A stretch of 64,000 nucleotides of DNA from Tachypleus tridentatus (GCF_004210375.1 NC_134834.1:161653290-161717289), one strand, 5' to 3'; shown: positions 1 through 11,500, counted from the first letter of the stretch. Made by a program: numbers and translations. Notes: a model not told the origin generated them from the letters alone.

Positions 1-1402
1 ATTGCCGTATAAATTCTCTTCTGGCTCTAGATTTATGTTGACGAAGAAATTCTGAATGTTTTGTCGAGTATAGAACGAAAGCATTGTACGCGGCAAGATC
101 TAGAATGTTATAGAATATGCAGACTGACCAGCGCTTTGATCGCCTCTTTGTTGTATAATATCTCACCAGTTGATCGAGAGTGTCGACACCTGCCTTCGTT
201 GCATTGTAAAAATTGACGATTTCGGGCTTTCCATTCTTTTCTACTTCACCAGACTGATGCTGAGAACTCAGTAGTAGCACATATTTTCCTGGTTTATCTG
301 AGTGCCTGAGAAGAGTGATGTCGTCATGGTAGAAAAACTTTGGTAATAACTCTCTAGATTTTGCATTTATTTCAGGAGGCAGGAAGGTTCTTGATTTCCG
401 TATGGTTCCAACAAGTCCTGTTCTTTTTGTTCGTAGGTACTTGGCAAGTGTCATTGTTGTGAAGAAATTATCTGTCGTTATTGTCCTTCCTTTTCCAACA
501 AATGGCTGGCTCAGTACTCTGACTATTCTTTCTCCTTGATTTGTTTCTGTCGTATTTCCAACCTTTCCAGTATAAATTTGAGCATTGAGGAGGTAACTTA
601 TCTTTGCATCTGTTAGGCACCAAATCTTTATTCCGTATTTGCCTGGCTTTGTCGGAATGTATGTTCTGAAGCCAACTCTTCCTTTGAAGTTACATAGTTG
701 TTCATCCACTGTCAGGTATTCGCTTGGGTTGTAACTGTTTTTGAAATTTTCAATGAAAAAATTCCACACTCCAGAGATGGCGGCATCTTTGATTTCTCTA
801 TTTCTTTGAGAGTGGATGTCAAATCTGATTTTTGAGCACAATTTTTTGAATTTGTCTTGTGTAATCAGTTTTCGCAAAAATGGCAAACCGAATTCGGTTG
901 AAAACATTTCGTCTATCGATGCATTTTTGGATTTGCTTATTCTAAGGAAAAGATTAGCTGCGATCCATTTCCAGAGGTCTTCTTCAAAAATTGGTTCTTT
1001 CATGACGGTGTTTGTTGAGTGAATGATCTGTTCCATCATATTATCAGAAATGAAAATTTTGAATGTTTCGAATGGTGTAGAGACTCTTGGAGCAGCTTGC
1101 CTTGCAATGCCTGGGTTCCCATTGAATATATTGAGAGCTGCGGTTCTCCTGTTGATCCTTGAAGGTGTTGTTGAATAACTAAAATTCTTATCTTTGGACA
1201 AAAGTTCGTTCACTGGCATCGTAGTAAGATCTTCTTGATTACTTTCTTCACTTTCAGAAGGGTACGGCGCGATTTGTTCATCATTTTCGGCTTCAGAAGG
1301 ATCATCATCACAACTTTCAGAGTAGTCTTCAACATTATCATGTTCACTTTCATCGTCGGATGGATTTGTCAGTAAATATACAGCTTCATCAAGAGATATC
1401 AT
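1..1402 (-). CDS. piggyBac-family transposase, C-terminal end outside the window
   Basis: One reading frame stays open from the ATG at 1402-1400 to the left edge: 467 codons without a stop. The product should be a DDE-type transposase (DDE_Tnp_1_7 family) that excises and inserts its element at TTAA sites in the nucleus. Residues 14-75 are rich in Asp, Glu and Ser, like the acidic N-terminus of this family. The three catalytic aspartates are visible: D233 in TVDEQL, D311 in TTDNFF and D407 in GVDTLDQ. The D233-D311 gap of 78 residues equals that of the reference piggyBac enzyme (268 to 346), and the D311-D407 gap of 96 is close to the usual ~101. The motif KPGKYGIKIW follows D233. The Cys-rich C-terminal DNA-binding domain would lie beyond the edge. 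The start was chosen as the first Met of the frame; it lies about 30 bp from a TATA-like element. No lesion is seen, unlike the second piggyBac copy at 25 kb, so this one is young, active, or domesticated. Confidence 0.93.
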   Translation of the reverse strand, partial: MISLDEAVYLLTNPSDDESEHDNVEDYSESCDDDPSEAENDEQIAPYPSESEESNQEDLTTMPVNELLSKDKNFSYSTTPSRINRRTAALNIFNGNPGIARQAAPRVSTPFETFKIFISDNMMEQIIHSTNTVMKEPIFEEDLWKWIAANLFLRISKSKNASIDEMFSTEFGLPFLRKLITQDKFKKLCSKIRFDIHSQRNREIKDAAISGVWNFFIENFKNSYNPSEYLTVDEQLCNFKGRVGFRTYIPTKPGKYGIKIWCLTDAKISYLLNAQIYTGKVGNTTETNQGERIVRVLSQPFVGKGRTITTDNFFTTMTLAKYLRTKRTGLVGTIRKSRTFLPPEINAKSRELLPKFFYHDDITLLRHSDKPGKYVLLLSSQHQSGEVEKNGKPEIVNFYNATKAGVDTLDQLVRYYTTKRRSKRWSVCIFYNILDLAAYNAFVLYSTKHSEFLRQHKSRARREFIRQ

Positions 1403-1430
1403 TTTTGACACGGTTTGAAGATTTCAGCTC

Positions 1431-1443
1431 CTATATATATAGG
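1431..1443 (-). promoter_or_regulatory. TATA-like element of the piggyBac transposase gene
   Basis: CCTATATATATAGG-like palindrome lying 30-40 bp upstream of the transposase start codon. At a normal TATA-to-start spacing, transcription would begin within about 10 bp of the ATG, giving a very short leader. Role inferred from position only. Confidence 0.5.
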
Positions 1444-1455
1444 ATTTGTGGATTC

Positions 1456-1534
1456 TTCTAGAATATCCTAGAAGCTTCAAGAATATTCTAGATTATTCTA
1501 AATACTTCTGTAAAGTTTCTAGAATGTTCTAGAA
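1456..1534 (-). promoter_or_regulatory. array of alternating TTC/GAA units at 5-bp spacing (heat-shock-element-like)
   Basis: TTC or GAA blocks alternate every 5 bp: TTC 1456, GAA 1461, TCC 1466, GAA 1471, TTC 1476, GAA 1481, TTC 1486, GAT 1491, TTC 1496, AAT 1501, TTC 1506. After a 1-bp slip come TTC 1517, GAA 1522, TTC 1527 and GAA 1532. About 15 units are present, 11 of them perfect. Inverted nGAAn units in this register are the binding site of heat shock factor trimers. The array lies just upstream of the TATA-like element and transposase ORF. The alternative is a subterminal repeat bound by the transposase, or a simple TTCTAGAA repeat with no role. Confidence 0.55.
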
Positions 1535-2083
1535 CAGGCATGGGCAAACTAGGAAATAATCAGGACCGTCTAAAATTATTGTTGGAGTAGAGTTATTATC
1601 CTAAATATCCATCTTTTGAAAAGAAGTTGTAAAATTAATATATATTTACTATAATTTGCTTTTTTCGGTTGCCCAGGCCTGTTCTAGAATTATTCAGGAA
1701 ATATTATTAATATTATAAAATAAATAAAGTCATTTTTATGTTTTTTGATCTGGGGCCTAATAGGCCCCAAAATACCCTTAGTGGATGTTTTAAAAAATTT
1801 TTTAAATATTATTCCGCAAATGTCTGAAAAGTCAAAATATTATTGCTCCTTAAAATATAAAGGGATAGGGTCAGTTAATGGCAATTTCATTTAAATACAA
1901 AATGATTAGCCTAATATTAATAACCTTTCAAGTTGCTCTGGGGCCTATTAGGCCCCAATTTTCGTAGGAGTGTTAAAAAATACCTTACTAAACAATAACA
2001 TATGTTACAATGGGTATAATGAAGCCCATAAGTGGCAGTGCAAGATTAGCCCAGTTAAGTAAACATGTTAGGTGGTACTACTA
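1535..2083. other. upstream flank of the piggyBac gene with two mirror-oriented palindromes
   Basis: No gene seen. It holds TGGGGCCTAATAGGCCCCA at 1751-1769 and its reverse complement at 1939-1957, each itself an almost perfect palindrome. They may be ends or subterminal repeats of the piggyBac element or of a small foldback element; no clear TTAA-bounded terminus was found. Confidence 0.4.
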
Positions 2084-2348
2084 GGTCCGGTAGGGCCAGG
2101 TGGTTAAGACACTCAATTCGTAATATGAGGGTCCCGGGTTCAAATCCCCATCGTACTAACTATGCTCGCTCTTTCAGCTGCAGGGGCGTTACAATGTGAC
2201 GGTCAATGTGACGTTGGTAAAAGAGTAGCCCTAGAGATATTGGTGGGTGATGATGACTAGCTGCCTTTCCTCTAGTATTACCCTACTAAATTAGGGACGG
2301 CTAGCTCAGATAGCCCTCGAGCAGCTTTGCGCGAAATTCAAAACAAAC
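2084..2348 (+). repeat. tRNA-derived SINE, family 1, near full length
   Basis: The tRNA-like head has an A box (GGCCAGGTGGTTAAG) and a B box (GGTTCAAATCC), followed by the family body and the tail GCGCGAAATTCAAAACAAAC. The head most resembles a threonine tRNA with CGT at the anticodon position (inference). This is the reference arrangement for all family 1 copies listed below. Confidence 0.9.
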
Positions 2349-3000
2349 CTACAGTGCTAAAACCTAATTTAATACTAGTCTCAGTTACAGACCTTTTGTT
2401 CCAAAGATATATCGAAGTAAAGTTTATTATTTTAGAAATAAAATGATGATAGGCTATATTAAAATATAGGGTATCAGTTGTTATTATGTCGTAAAATGTT
2501 TGAACATTTTTCTTTTTGTTTTACCTAATTGTCTCAAGCAGCTGTTATGTTTTAACACAGCTAACAGATATTGGTCAGTCGAAATTGATAGTTATCTCTT
2601 GGATAACCAGTAGAGCAATGTTAGGCTCGCTAATAACAGAAGATCCGTGGAACTCGAGCTTTGGTGTATAGTTCTTGAGTTGCAACAGATAAGTCAAAGC
2701 ACAGATCCACACACAAAACAGTATTTAACGTTTCACACAATTTACAAAATAATAAACTACTAACAATACGAAATTGCAATAACCTATAGGAAAATAATCG
2801 TGTGTGAGACAGACAAGAGCCGAGAAAGACTTCAGTCAACACTGTGTAGTTCATTCATACAAGTTAAAATAAGTAAAATAAAATAATGAAGTGTTTAAAA
2901 GAAAACATTAAATGAAAGTTCCCCAAATTAATTGAAGACTCTTTTAAATTATATAAATATTTTAACTTCACGAAATTTAGTTCACATTTTTTTTTTTTTT
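2349..3000. other. AT-rich interval, nothing recognised
   Basis: No coding similarity, structured repeat or element end was seen; it ends in a poly-T run that belongs to the tail of the next SINE. Confidence 0.5.
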
Positions 3001-3263
3001 TGAATTTCGCATAAAGCTACTCGAGTGCTATCTGTGCTAGCCGTCCTTAATTTAGTAGTGTAAGACTAGAGGGAAGGCAGTTATTCATCACCACCCACCC
3101 CCACCTCTTGGGCTACTCTTTTACCAACGAATAGTGGGATTGGCAATCACATTATAACGCCCCCACGGCTGGGAGGGCAAGCATGGTTGGCGCGAAAGGA
3201 ATGCGAACCCGTGACCCTCGGATTACGAGTCGCACGCCTTAACACGCTTGGCCATGCCGGGCC
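3001..3263 (-). repeat. tRNA-derived SINE, family 1, full length
   Basis: Reverse-strand copy. The tail lies at 3001 after a T run and the tRNA-like head ends in GGCCATGCCGGGCC at about 3263. Confidence 0.9.
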
Positions 3264-3328
3264 TGTTCACATTTAACTCACATAATTTTACTTGTTTAAG
3301 GTTGTATGAACTTCTAATTTAAAATAAA

Positions 3329-3440
3329 GGGCCTCTCAGCAGCATAATGGAATGTCTGTGGACTTACAACGCTCGAAACCGGGTTTCGATACCCATGGTG
3401 GGCAGAATACGGATTGTGTAACTTTGTACTTAATTACAAA
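3329..3440 (+). repeat. tRNA-derived SINE, family 3 (short)
   Basis: The tRNA-like head includes the B-box-like GGTTTCGATACCC and ends in GGTGGGC. A tail ending in TTAATTACAAAC follows. Related fragments occur at 9765-9850 and 18380-18490. Confidence 0.7.
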
Positions 3441-3730
3441 CGAGCTGAAGTAAAAGTAAAATTTCAAAGAAATATGTCAAACTGAAGGCTGTAAAATACC
3501 GAATAACAGTTCTGAAAATAACAGAAAATTAGAGGAAGTATTTATCTGTTGAAAATATGTAATATTCTTATAAAATATATATGAAATCTGTAATTTTCTG
3601 AACAACTGTAAAATCTGTGTTAAATCTGCTCTTACAAGTCCAAATATTGTCTTAAATATGCCAATAATCCCTCATATTTCTAACACAATAAAACAGTGAT
3701 TGGTTCTCGTTAGTTTGGTTTTGGTTTGTT

Positions 3731-3960
3731 TATAATTTCGCGAAAACCTACACAAGGGCTATCTGCGCTAGACATCTCTCATTTAGTAGTGTAAGACTAG
3801 AGGGAAGGCAGTTATTCATCACCACCCATCGCCAACTCCTAAGCTGCTATCCCACTATTCGTTGGATTGACCGTAAAATTATAACGTCCCCATTGCTGAA
3901 AGGGCAAGCATATTTGATGTGACGGGGATTCAAACCCGCGACCCTCAAATTACGAGTCGA
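3731..3960 (-). repeat. tRNA-derived SINE, family 1, lacking the distal head
   Basis: Reverse-strand copy with tail, body and B box; it stops inside the tRNA-like head at ATTACGAGTCGA. Confidence 0.85.
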
Positions 3961-6210
3961 ATAAATTGTGGAAAGCGAGAGCATTTACACTAGTAACTGA
4001 TATATAATGAACATTGCTCAGATGTAAACCTGATTTCTCTAACTGAGAGATTTCAGTATTACCTACACCTTCTCTCTTTAGTGACTTTAGTCAGTAACAT
4101 ATTTTGCCTAAGGAAAATAAAACCCCTCAAAGAGGTATCATAATTTGTCCTTGGTATCCCAGCCTACATGGTTATGTGGAACTAGGTTCATACTGATTTT
4201 TGTTAAGAACATATCCAAAATACAAGGTTTTCAGAATCAAATTATTTTTTAAATAAAAAGTTAAACATCTGACTGCCGCAATTTTAAATTTGTTTTGACC
4301 AAATGTACCGTTTATAAATTGCACTTTTCACAGATAATTTCTTGTTGCCATTTGCATTTAACTACTGCTCAACTGAAATACAATCCACTTACAAAAGACA
4401 GTGCAGGCCACGTTTTTTGCAAGTTTTGCAGCAGCTTTTGTTACTCTTAATTTCTTTTGATGAAACTTACAACCTGCAGAATGGTCGATTGCAAAACTAA
4501 AAAAAATCACCTTCTTGCATTAACAGAACAAGTCTTGTTGTGTGTTTTTTTTGTTAACGTGTGATCAGGTTGCCTTCTAGTTATCTATGTTTTGATCACT
4601 TTGTGTTGCACAATGCACAGTGACCTTGTGGAACACTTCATACACGTGTACCGCACCTTGCACATACATAACCACATTTTCTTATTGTACATAAGCATTC
4701 AATTTAGACATATAATCTTGTACACTAATAGTTTCCTACAGATTGCCCCAGGCACGTGTGTTTTTATGCCTTTAACATAATAACCACATGAGTTGTTAAT
4801 TTTAAGTTGTCTTCAAACAGTTACAACCTGCTGAAAATAAAACAAGTCACTGCTTATATCATTAGATTGTTTACATAAGACCATAATACGACATACCCGA
4901 GAACATCAAATCACACTTCAAGTAATAAGTTGACTTGATCCCTTCTCTGAAAAAAAAAAACAAACTGTGGAATTTATCAGCTAAAAATCCCAGAGAAACA
5001 AGACTGCATTTTGAATCTGTGAAGATATTTATTACAATATATGGTTTGGAGGTTGTCAATAAACATCGCAAATGTTTGAACATTGGTCATCCTTCTGGAA
5101 TGTTTGGAATTTAATGATATACCGTACAGGCATACGAAGATGACTACCTGTTTCATCAAGTACCTATAGAGAGAACGAGACAAAAAACACTGCCCTTAAT
5201 CCAGAATATTGAAGTGCCCCTACTGCAAGATTTATTTCGGTTATAAATAATAGAAAAAAAAAATAGACTGAAATGATCTGCCCTTAATGGTGCGGTGCCC
5301 GTTAATCGAGGCTCAACTGTATGTGTTGTTACAAAACTTGTACAAATACGTTTTTTTTTTTCTAATTACAACATACTCGATAAACTCGTATTTTTAATAT
5401 GAAATATTCTAAGAGTAATTTATATATTCAAATTATTTCAAGTACGAAGTATAAATCACAAATTACAATGTAAACGTTTTTGTTTGGCATAGTACAGTCT
5501 GTTCTTTTTACCATAGGCAACCAATAACAATGAAAGGTCATATCAAATTATTACATACTGATATGAATTTGTACCATATTTATAAAGTTTTTTAGAGAGT
5601 GTATATGTGTGTTTTTACCGCTGAGAGAGAAACATAACTATCGATGAAATAAGAAGGTTTAAACTATACAACGTGTTCAACATCCACAAGGTACTACATC
5701 AAAGTAACTAAGTAGTTTCATACAAGTTTGTGTACCTCAGGCTATTGAATTCTCTGTAAAGGTACCGTGTTTGAGATAGTATGATTAAGAGAAAACGATC
5801 AATCATACTGTCTACAAATACTTATATTTGTTCTATAAGTCTTGTATAGAACAAGGGGCCATTAGCCTGTAGATAACTTCAGGAAGAGGTCATGACCCTA
5901 AAGGGGTAGGTCTCTTGTTCCTCATAGCTTCCTTTTATCTCTGCTCTTTATCAACTAAGAGTGGAAACCATTAATTCACCAACTCAATTAACTACTTAAA
6001 CCAGTATTTATGAAATGTTATTTATATGCATATGGAAAATTGAGCTGACAAAGAGTACAGTACTATCGTAAAATGGTGTAACATTAGTTCAGTGTGCATA
6101 CAATAAAACTCCCCACCCCATTTTGAATACCATACCGGTTGATCACTGTAAGTAACAAAAGAGAACATACTAACATGCTTAGAAATAAAGCATGAATGTT
6201 AGGAGTGTGT
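3961..6210. other. interval with a possible pogo/Tigger-type terminus, otherwise nothing recognised
   Basis: At about 5290-5325 the sequence reads towards GATTAACGGGCACC and CAGTTGAGCCTCG on the - strand, reminiscent of pogo/Tigger inverted-repeat ends. No partner end and no convincing transposase were found. The remainder is AT-rich with only short open frames that match nothing I know. Confidence 0.3.
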
Positions 6211-6331
6211 ACGTGTGTGTTTTTCTTATAGCAAAGCCACATCGGGCTATCTGCTGAGCTCACCGAGGGAAATCGAATCTCTGATTTTAGCGTCGTAAAT
6301 TCATAGACTTACCACTGTGCTAGCGGAGGGC
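6211..6331 (-). repeat. tRNA-derived SINE, family 2
   Basis: The ~120-bp element has a GT-rich tail (ACGTGTGTGTTTTTC) followed in reverse by a tRNA-like head with B box (GGTTCGATTCC in better copies) and CTAGTACAGCGG. The head may derive from a valine tRNA (TAC); this is uncertain. Confidence 0.8.
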
Positions 6332-6483
6332 ACAATGCTAGGAATGGATAAATAATTATTTTATTGAAAGTGGGTGAGAGGGGAATGCTATCTTTTATGT
6401 ATTACAATTTTAAGTAGTCTAATACTGAGTTAAATTGTAATTTAAATTTAGAAATTAAATAAATGTCGATATATATCCAATTG

Positions 6484-6604
6484 ACCACCGTTAGTACAGC
6501 GGTATGTCTATGGATTTATAATGTTAAAATCAGGGGATCGATTCCCCTCGGTGTGCTTAGCAGATAGCCCGATGTGGCTTTACTATAAGAAAACACACAC
6601 ACAT
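6484..6604 (+). repeat. tRNA-derived SINE, family 2
   Basis: Forward copy. The head CCACCGTTAGTACAGCGGTA runs through a B-box-like GGATCGATTCC to the tail AAAACACACACACA. It lies 150 bp from an oppositely oriented copy. Confidence 0.82.
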
Positions 6605-6805
6605 ATATCCAATTTATAATATTTGCCAACAAGACTGATACGCACAGTTTTCTTTTTTAATTGAAATACATTTTAACATACAAACAATAATACAATATAA
6701 AATAATGGTTGTTACAAATTATGACTTATGTATAACAGTTTTACAAACTTACAAACAATACCAAGTCTATTTTTTCATGTCCTGAACTTCCTTAATGTCT
6801 TGTTT

Positions 6806-6994
6806 GTTTTGAATTTCGCACAAAGCTACTTGAGGGCTATCTGTGCTAGTCGTCTCTAATTTAGCGGTGTAAGACTAGAGGGAAGGCAGTTAATCATCAC
6901 CACTCACCGCCAACTCTTGGACTACTCTTTTAACCAACGAATAGTGGGATTGACCGTCACATTATAACGCCCCCACGGCTGAAAGGGCGAGCAT
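6806..6994 (-). repeat. tRNA-derived SINE, family 1, 5'-truncated
   Basis: Tail and body are present in reverse; the copy ends at GAAAGGGCGAGCATA, so the tRNA-like head is missing. Confidence 0.87.
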
Positions 6995-7066
6995 AGTACA
7001 ATTCACTTTACAGGAAGCTTGCTAACTTTGTTTTTTCATTGATTACACGTCAAGTTTTTATGTCTT

Positions 7067-7508
7067 TGTAAAAATATTAATGTTTCATGTGAATTCATTG
7101 AAGTTAAGCGGTTTGTAATGTTCGAAACCTACAAACGTTCCTGGTCAAATATGTGAAGTTCCCGATTAATAAACGTTCCTTACAGTTACATATTCCGGGG
7201 ATTATGGTAAGTTAACTATAGAAGACTAATATGTAGTACATACTTTCTTTTGGCATATTGCGTTTGTTACATCTGTAGGCGTGAAGAAAGTTTCTAGAAA
7301 TTTCAGCTTTCGTAATAATACTGACAGTACACTAGTGTTTATGTACACACATATATTGTTGATTCTTACACGCGATGACCTTTAGAATTTTAGTGAATAA
7401 ATAGAATTTTGCAATACAGATTTAACAGTATAAGTTAGGTACATTTCTAAATATAAATTTAATTTAAATACATGTATTAAAAATGTACATACAATAGTAA
7501 ATCCATCA
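7067..7508 (-). repeat. solo LTR of a Ty3-type element
   Basis: About 440 bp that aligns along its length with 11290-11714, including ACGTTCCTGGTCAAATAT-like and CCCGATTAATAAACGTT blocks and the end CCATCA. No internal element sequence is attached, so this is a solo LTR. Orientation is taken from the partner, which has a polypurine tract beside it. Exact ends are uncertain by about 10 bp. Confidence 0.7.
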
Positions 7509-7730
7509 CATATGTCTTAAATCTATATAATAAATAATTATAATTATTTGAATAAGTAGATTGACGTACAGAAATTATTTTGGTAGAATTTGACATTTGT
7601 AATGAAAGCTAGTATTATATTTCTGTTGGAAACGAAAATAATTTCAGGAAGTTTGTACGTATTTCAGATTATCTGGTAAATTTAACGTTTGTAGTTTAAA
7701 TAAATGTGGAAAAGCTACATAAAGTGTTTG

Positions 7731-7999
7731 ATTTTAAATTTCATGCAAAGCTACACGAGGGCTATCTGCGCTAGCCGTCCCTAATTTTGCAATGTAAGAC
7801 TAAAGGGAAGGCAGTTAATCATCACCACTCACCGCCAACTCTTGGACTACTCTTTTAACCAACGAACAGTGGAATTAAACGTCACATTATAACGCCCCCA
7901 CCGCTGAAAGGGCGAGCATATTTAGGGCGACGGGGATTCGAACCTGCAACCCTCGGATTACGAATCGAATGCCTTAACCCACCTGTCCATGCCGGGCCT
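7731..7999 (-). repeat. tRNA-derived SINE, family 1, full length
   Basis: Reverse copy with tail, body, B box (GGATTCGAACCTGC on +) and head end CCATGCCGGGCC. Confidence 0.9.
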
Positions 8000-8379
8000 C
8001 TACTTAAGGTGATCAGTCAAAATGCTTATCTGAAAATTTAAAGAAATTGGAACAGTTTTCAAAGCCAAATGCAACGTAACTTTTTGTTCTTTGTTTCACT
8101 TTATCAAGAGTTCTGGATAGGTCATGCAAAAGATAATGTTGAAACAACTAAAACTGGATAATTAATTATTATTTTTTATAATGTTCTAAGCTCTCTTGGA
8201 ATAGATAAAAATTTGGTTCTAAAATTATTTATAAACTGTAGAAATGTTGAGATTTTAATATAATAATTTAAAGCACAAATTTATTTTAATCATTCTTCAG
8301 AATTCTTTGCAAATATTAAAATAACGTAAATGTAAAATCACAGGCATTCATCAAACAAAACTGCAATATTTGAGATACG

Positions 8380-8500
8380 TGTGTGTGTGTTTTCTTACAG
8401 CAAAGCTCCATCAGGTTATCTGCTGAGTCCACCGAGGGGAATCGAACCTCTGATTTTAGCGTTGTAAATCCGTATACTTACCGCTCTACTAGCGAGGGAC
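8380..8500 (-). repeat. tRNA-derived SINE, family 2
   Basis: Reverse copy. The GTGTGTGTGT tail precedes the tRNA-like head. It lies 60 bp before the first thymosin exon acceptor. Confidence 0.82.
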
Positions 8501-8562
8501 TTCACATACGTTTGCTTATGTTTTATTCTGTAGTATCAAATTTATTTATTTTTTTCCTTTAG

Positions 8563-8586
8563 TTCTGTTTGGTTTATTACTGTAAA
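8563..8586 (+). other. 5' UTR part of thymosin exon 1
   Basis: A pyrimidine-rich acceptor (TTTTTTTCCTTTAG) ends at 8562. The 24 nt to the ATG are untranslated, so the promoter and first exon lie further upstream and were not identified. Confidence 0.6.
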
Positions 8587-11500
8587 ATGTCAAGCCCCAA
8601 GAAAGAAGATCTTCCAAAGGTTTCCTCAGCTATTAACGATGAATTAGCTCAGTTTGATTCTACTAAATTGAAACATGCAGAGATCAAGGAAATACAACAT
8701 CTTACATCAAAAGAGGGTGAGTGATGCTACTTTGATTGTGAAGCTTCAGTAATGTTGTTTACATTTGACCAGACTTTCAAACAGTTGTTTCTTGATGCGT
8801 AATTTGTATATCATGTAAACATTAGTTCAGCTATAGTCAGCACAGTCAAATATAATCCAGAATATTTTTGCAAACATTTTAAACTGTTAGAATAGTAGAA
8901 TAATAAAATATAAAAAGAAATCATCTACTTCTAATTCAACTTGAGTTACAAAAAGTTGTTTTAAGAATCACGTTATTTTTTATTATACAGCTGTCAGTAG
9001 AGATTGTTATTAAAATCATATTACATAGCAAGAACTAACTAGTTCCGATACTGTACATTATCTCCTCTTACATAAAAGCTATTCCAGTTCAAAAATGTGC
9101 TAACATTTGTTGTTGTTGCGAATGCTACGAACCTTGTAACACCCACATCTTGAATTCACTGATTCGTACTTGTTTTGCATGCAAATCACCACACGATAAC
9201 CGTCCGTGAATAAGGATGCAACGCACTCTCTTGAGGTATGTATTCAATCCTACCGAAGTGTAAACTCTCGTTGGCAGTTCTCGTTCAGTTTCTATTCTCC
9301 TACAGTTTCTTTTCGTATCGTCGTATTAATTTGTCTCAATAAATTTATTCTTTATTATACAACAGGTAATATTTATATCTTGTTTAGTTATCCTAAAGTG
9401 GTATTATTTTATGTTTACACAAGAAAATGTTTAAAAAAATATAAGAAATTATCAAAAAACTGGCTTCGGTTTGATTATTAGATATGTATGTGTGTCTTAC
9501 AATTTTTTAATTTTTTACCGAAGGTAAAATTGAAAACATTATCTGTGACATAGAGGCATAATACATTCAGTGGTTGGCTGCACTCTCTACTGTGACTTAT
9601 AGTTTCAGTTTGGGTCAGCAAACCAAAGAAATACAATTACGTCTGTTATGATAACGATGGACATATAAGGTTTATTATTTTTAAGGCTTTTTTCTTCATT
9701 TACTATATTTTAACTTGAATTAATGCATGTATATGAATAGTAAGGCATTACACCAAGTTTACGAGTGACACATTTAAAACTAGGAAAACTGGTTTTCAGT
9801 ATCCATGGTGGGCACAGCACAAGTGTCTCTTTGTCTTTATGTCCATCTAAAACAAACAAAAAAGCATTGAGTTATATAATGAACTAGCTGTATAATGATG
9901 GCGTACATATATGTATGTGTGTTACTTTTTTTTTTCCCACGAAAAGTTAAATTGAAAATATCTGTGAGGTAGAACTCCAGTGCATTCTGTTATTGGCGGT
10001 ACCTTCTGCTGTGCATTACGCCTCTATGTCACAGATGATATTTTCAATTTTACTGTTGGTAAAAAAAAATGAAAACTGTAACATGTATATAATCATTAAT
10101 CCGTTGGCTCCTATATAATACTAACTAAAAATTAAGTGCAATGATACAATGTTATTCAAACACACCTAAATTAATTTTGATTACTGTATGGACTACATGG
10201 TAAATTGAAAAGGACTCAAAAAATGCCATAGACCTCATAGATCCGTCACGATTATGAGAGGCTTGACTGTATTTATTTGGCTTGCAGACCTAATGAGTTG
10301 GTGAGTTTTGAGTAGGCGAAATTACAGTTCACAGCAGAGGGTGCAGTCAATCAAATAATCTATTAGGCCTTTTCGTCACATATGATATTTTCAATTTTAT
10401 CTTTAGTGGAAAAGAAACTTGTAAAATGTGTGTGCATATTTACTTATATAATTATGAAACAGTTGACCCACTGTACTGTATCAAATAATAAATTAGGTAC
10501 AATGCCCTAATATTATTCATATACCTAATTTTATTTATGTTACTATACAGTGAATTAAAAAAGAACTCAAAACCCCCATAAACTTTAGCTTCAGTATGAT
10601 TTGTCCAGTCTCTTATTGCTTAACTACTTGTTCAGATTTTGCCATGATTAATAACGTATTAAGAAAAATGTATCTTAAATGTGATTTATATCCTAGTTTT
10701 ATTTATTTTCCAATTTATATAGAAAAGACAGAGAAGTGATTCAGCAGATTTATAAAATATGAATTAGTATAATTCAGCACCTCTTTGAACCACAAAGATC
10801 TGGCTATTACCTCATGCATACTGCCACGTAAATTCCTACACATGCCACAAGCTTTGTATAAAGATCCTACCCTTACACATGTTAACATGTACTTGTGCCA
10901 CGCTGTGAAGCAATTAACATTATACAAAAACTCTCCACCAGTTAGAGGATATAACCCATCCTTTCTGCACAGTAATTTTCAATTCACTAGCATTTACACA
11001 TAGTCTCATTCTTTTTTTCAGTAAATTGGCTTTTTTTTATAGTGATTTACTGGGATTTTTGTGCTTATTGTTTCAAAATTTCATTATATTTTGTCTTTTA
11101 CGTTGCAGTATTTCTTTCTTTGTCTTTATTTGATCAGTGCGAACTTTCATTCAAATTACCTTCAATTTGATTTTTACTTAACAAGCTTTGTACTTTTGAG
11201 GCACGTGTCCCGTCTACGATTATGAGTCGAACGCCTTAACCCACCTGGCCGTGCCGGGCCCTTTCACTGCTGAAGTTATACAATATCTCTGTAAAAATAC
11301 TAATGTTCAGTGTGAATTTTCTGAAGTTAAATAATTTGTAATGCTCAAAATTTATAAACGTCCCTGGTCAAATATATGAAGTTCCCGATTAATAAACGTT
11401 AATCACTTTTACAGTTTCTAAATTTTACAGTATATCAACTGTGGCAAACCAATTATACATGCTGTGCTTTGACTTGTGTTGGTTATATTTATAAGTGTGA

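Noticed and set aside
816-1022. 68-codon open frame on the + strand
   Set aside because: It is antisense to the piggyBac transposase.
2084-2160. tRNA genes at the SINE heads
   Set aside because: Heads are joined to the constant SINE body, occur in many diverged copies, and their acceptor stems pair poorly; they are SINE promoters, not tRNA genes.
5284-5330. Complete pogo/Tigger element
   Set aside because: Only one possible terminus is seen; neither a second terminus nor a transposase could be supported.
10715-11003. Overlapping 70-72-codon open frames on both strands
   Set aside because: Mutual shadows in intron sequence with no recognisable motif.
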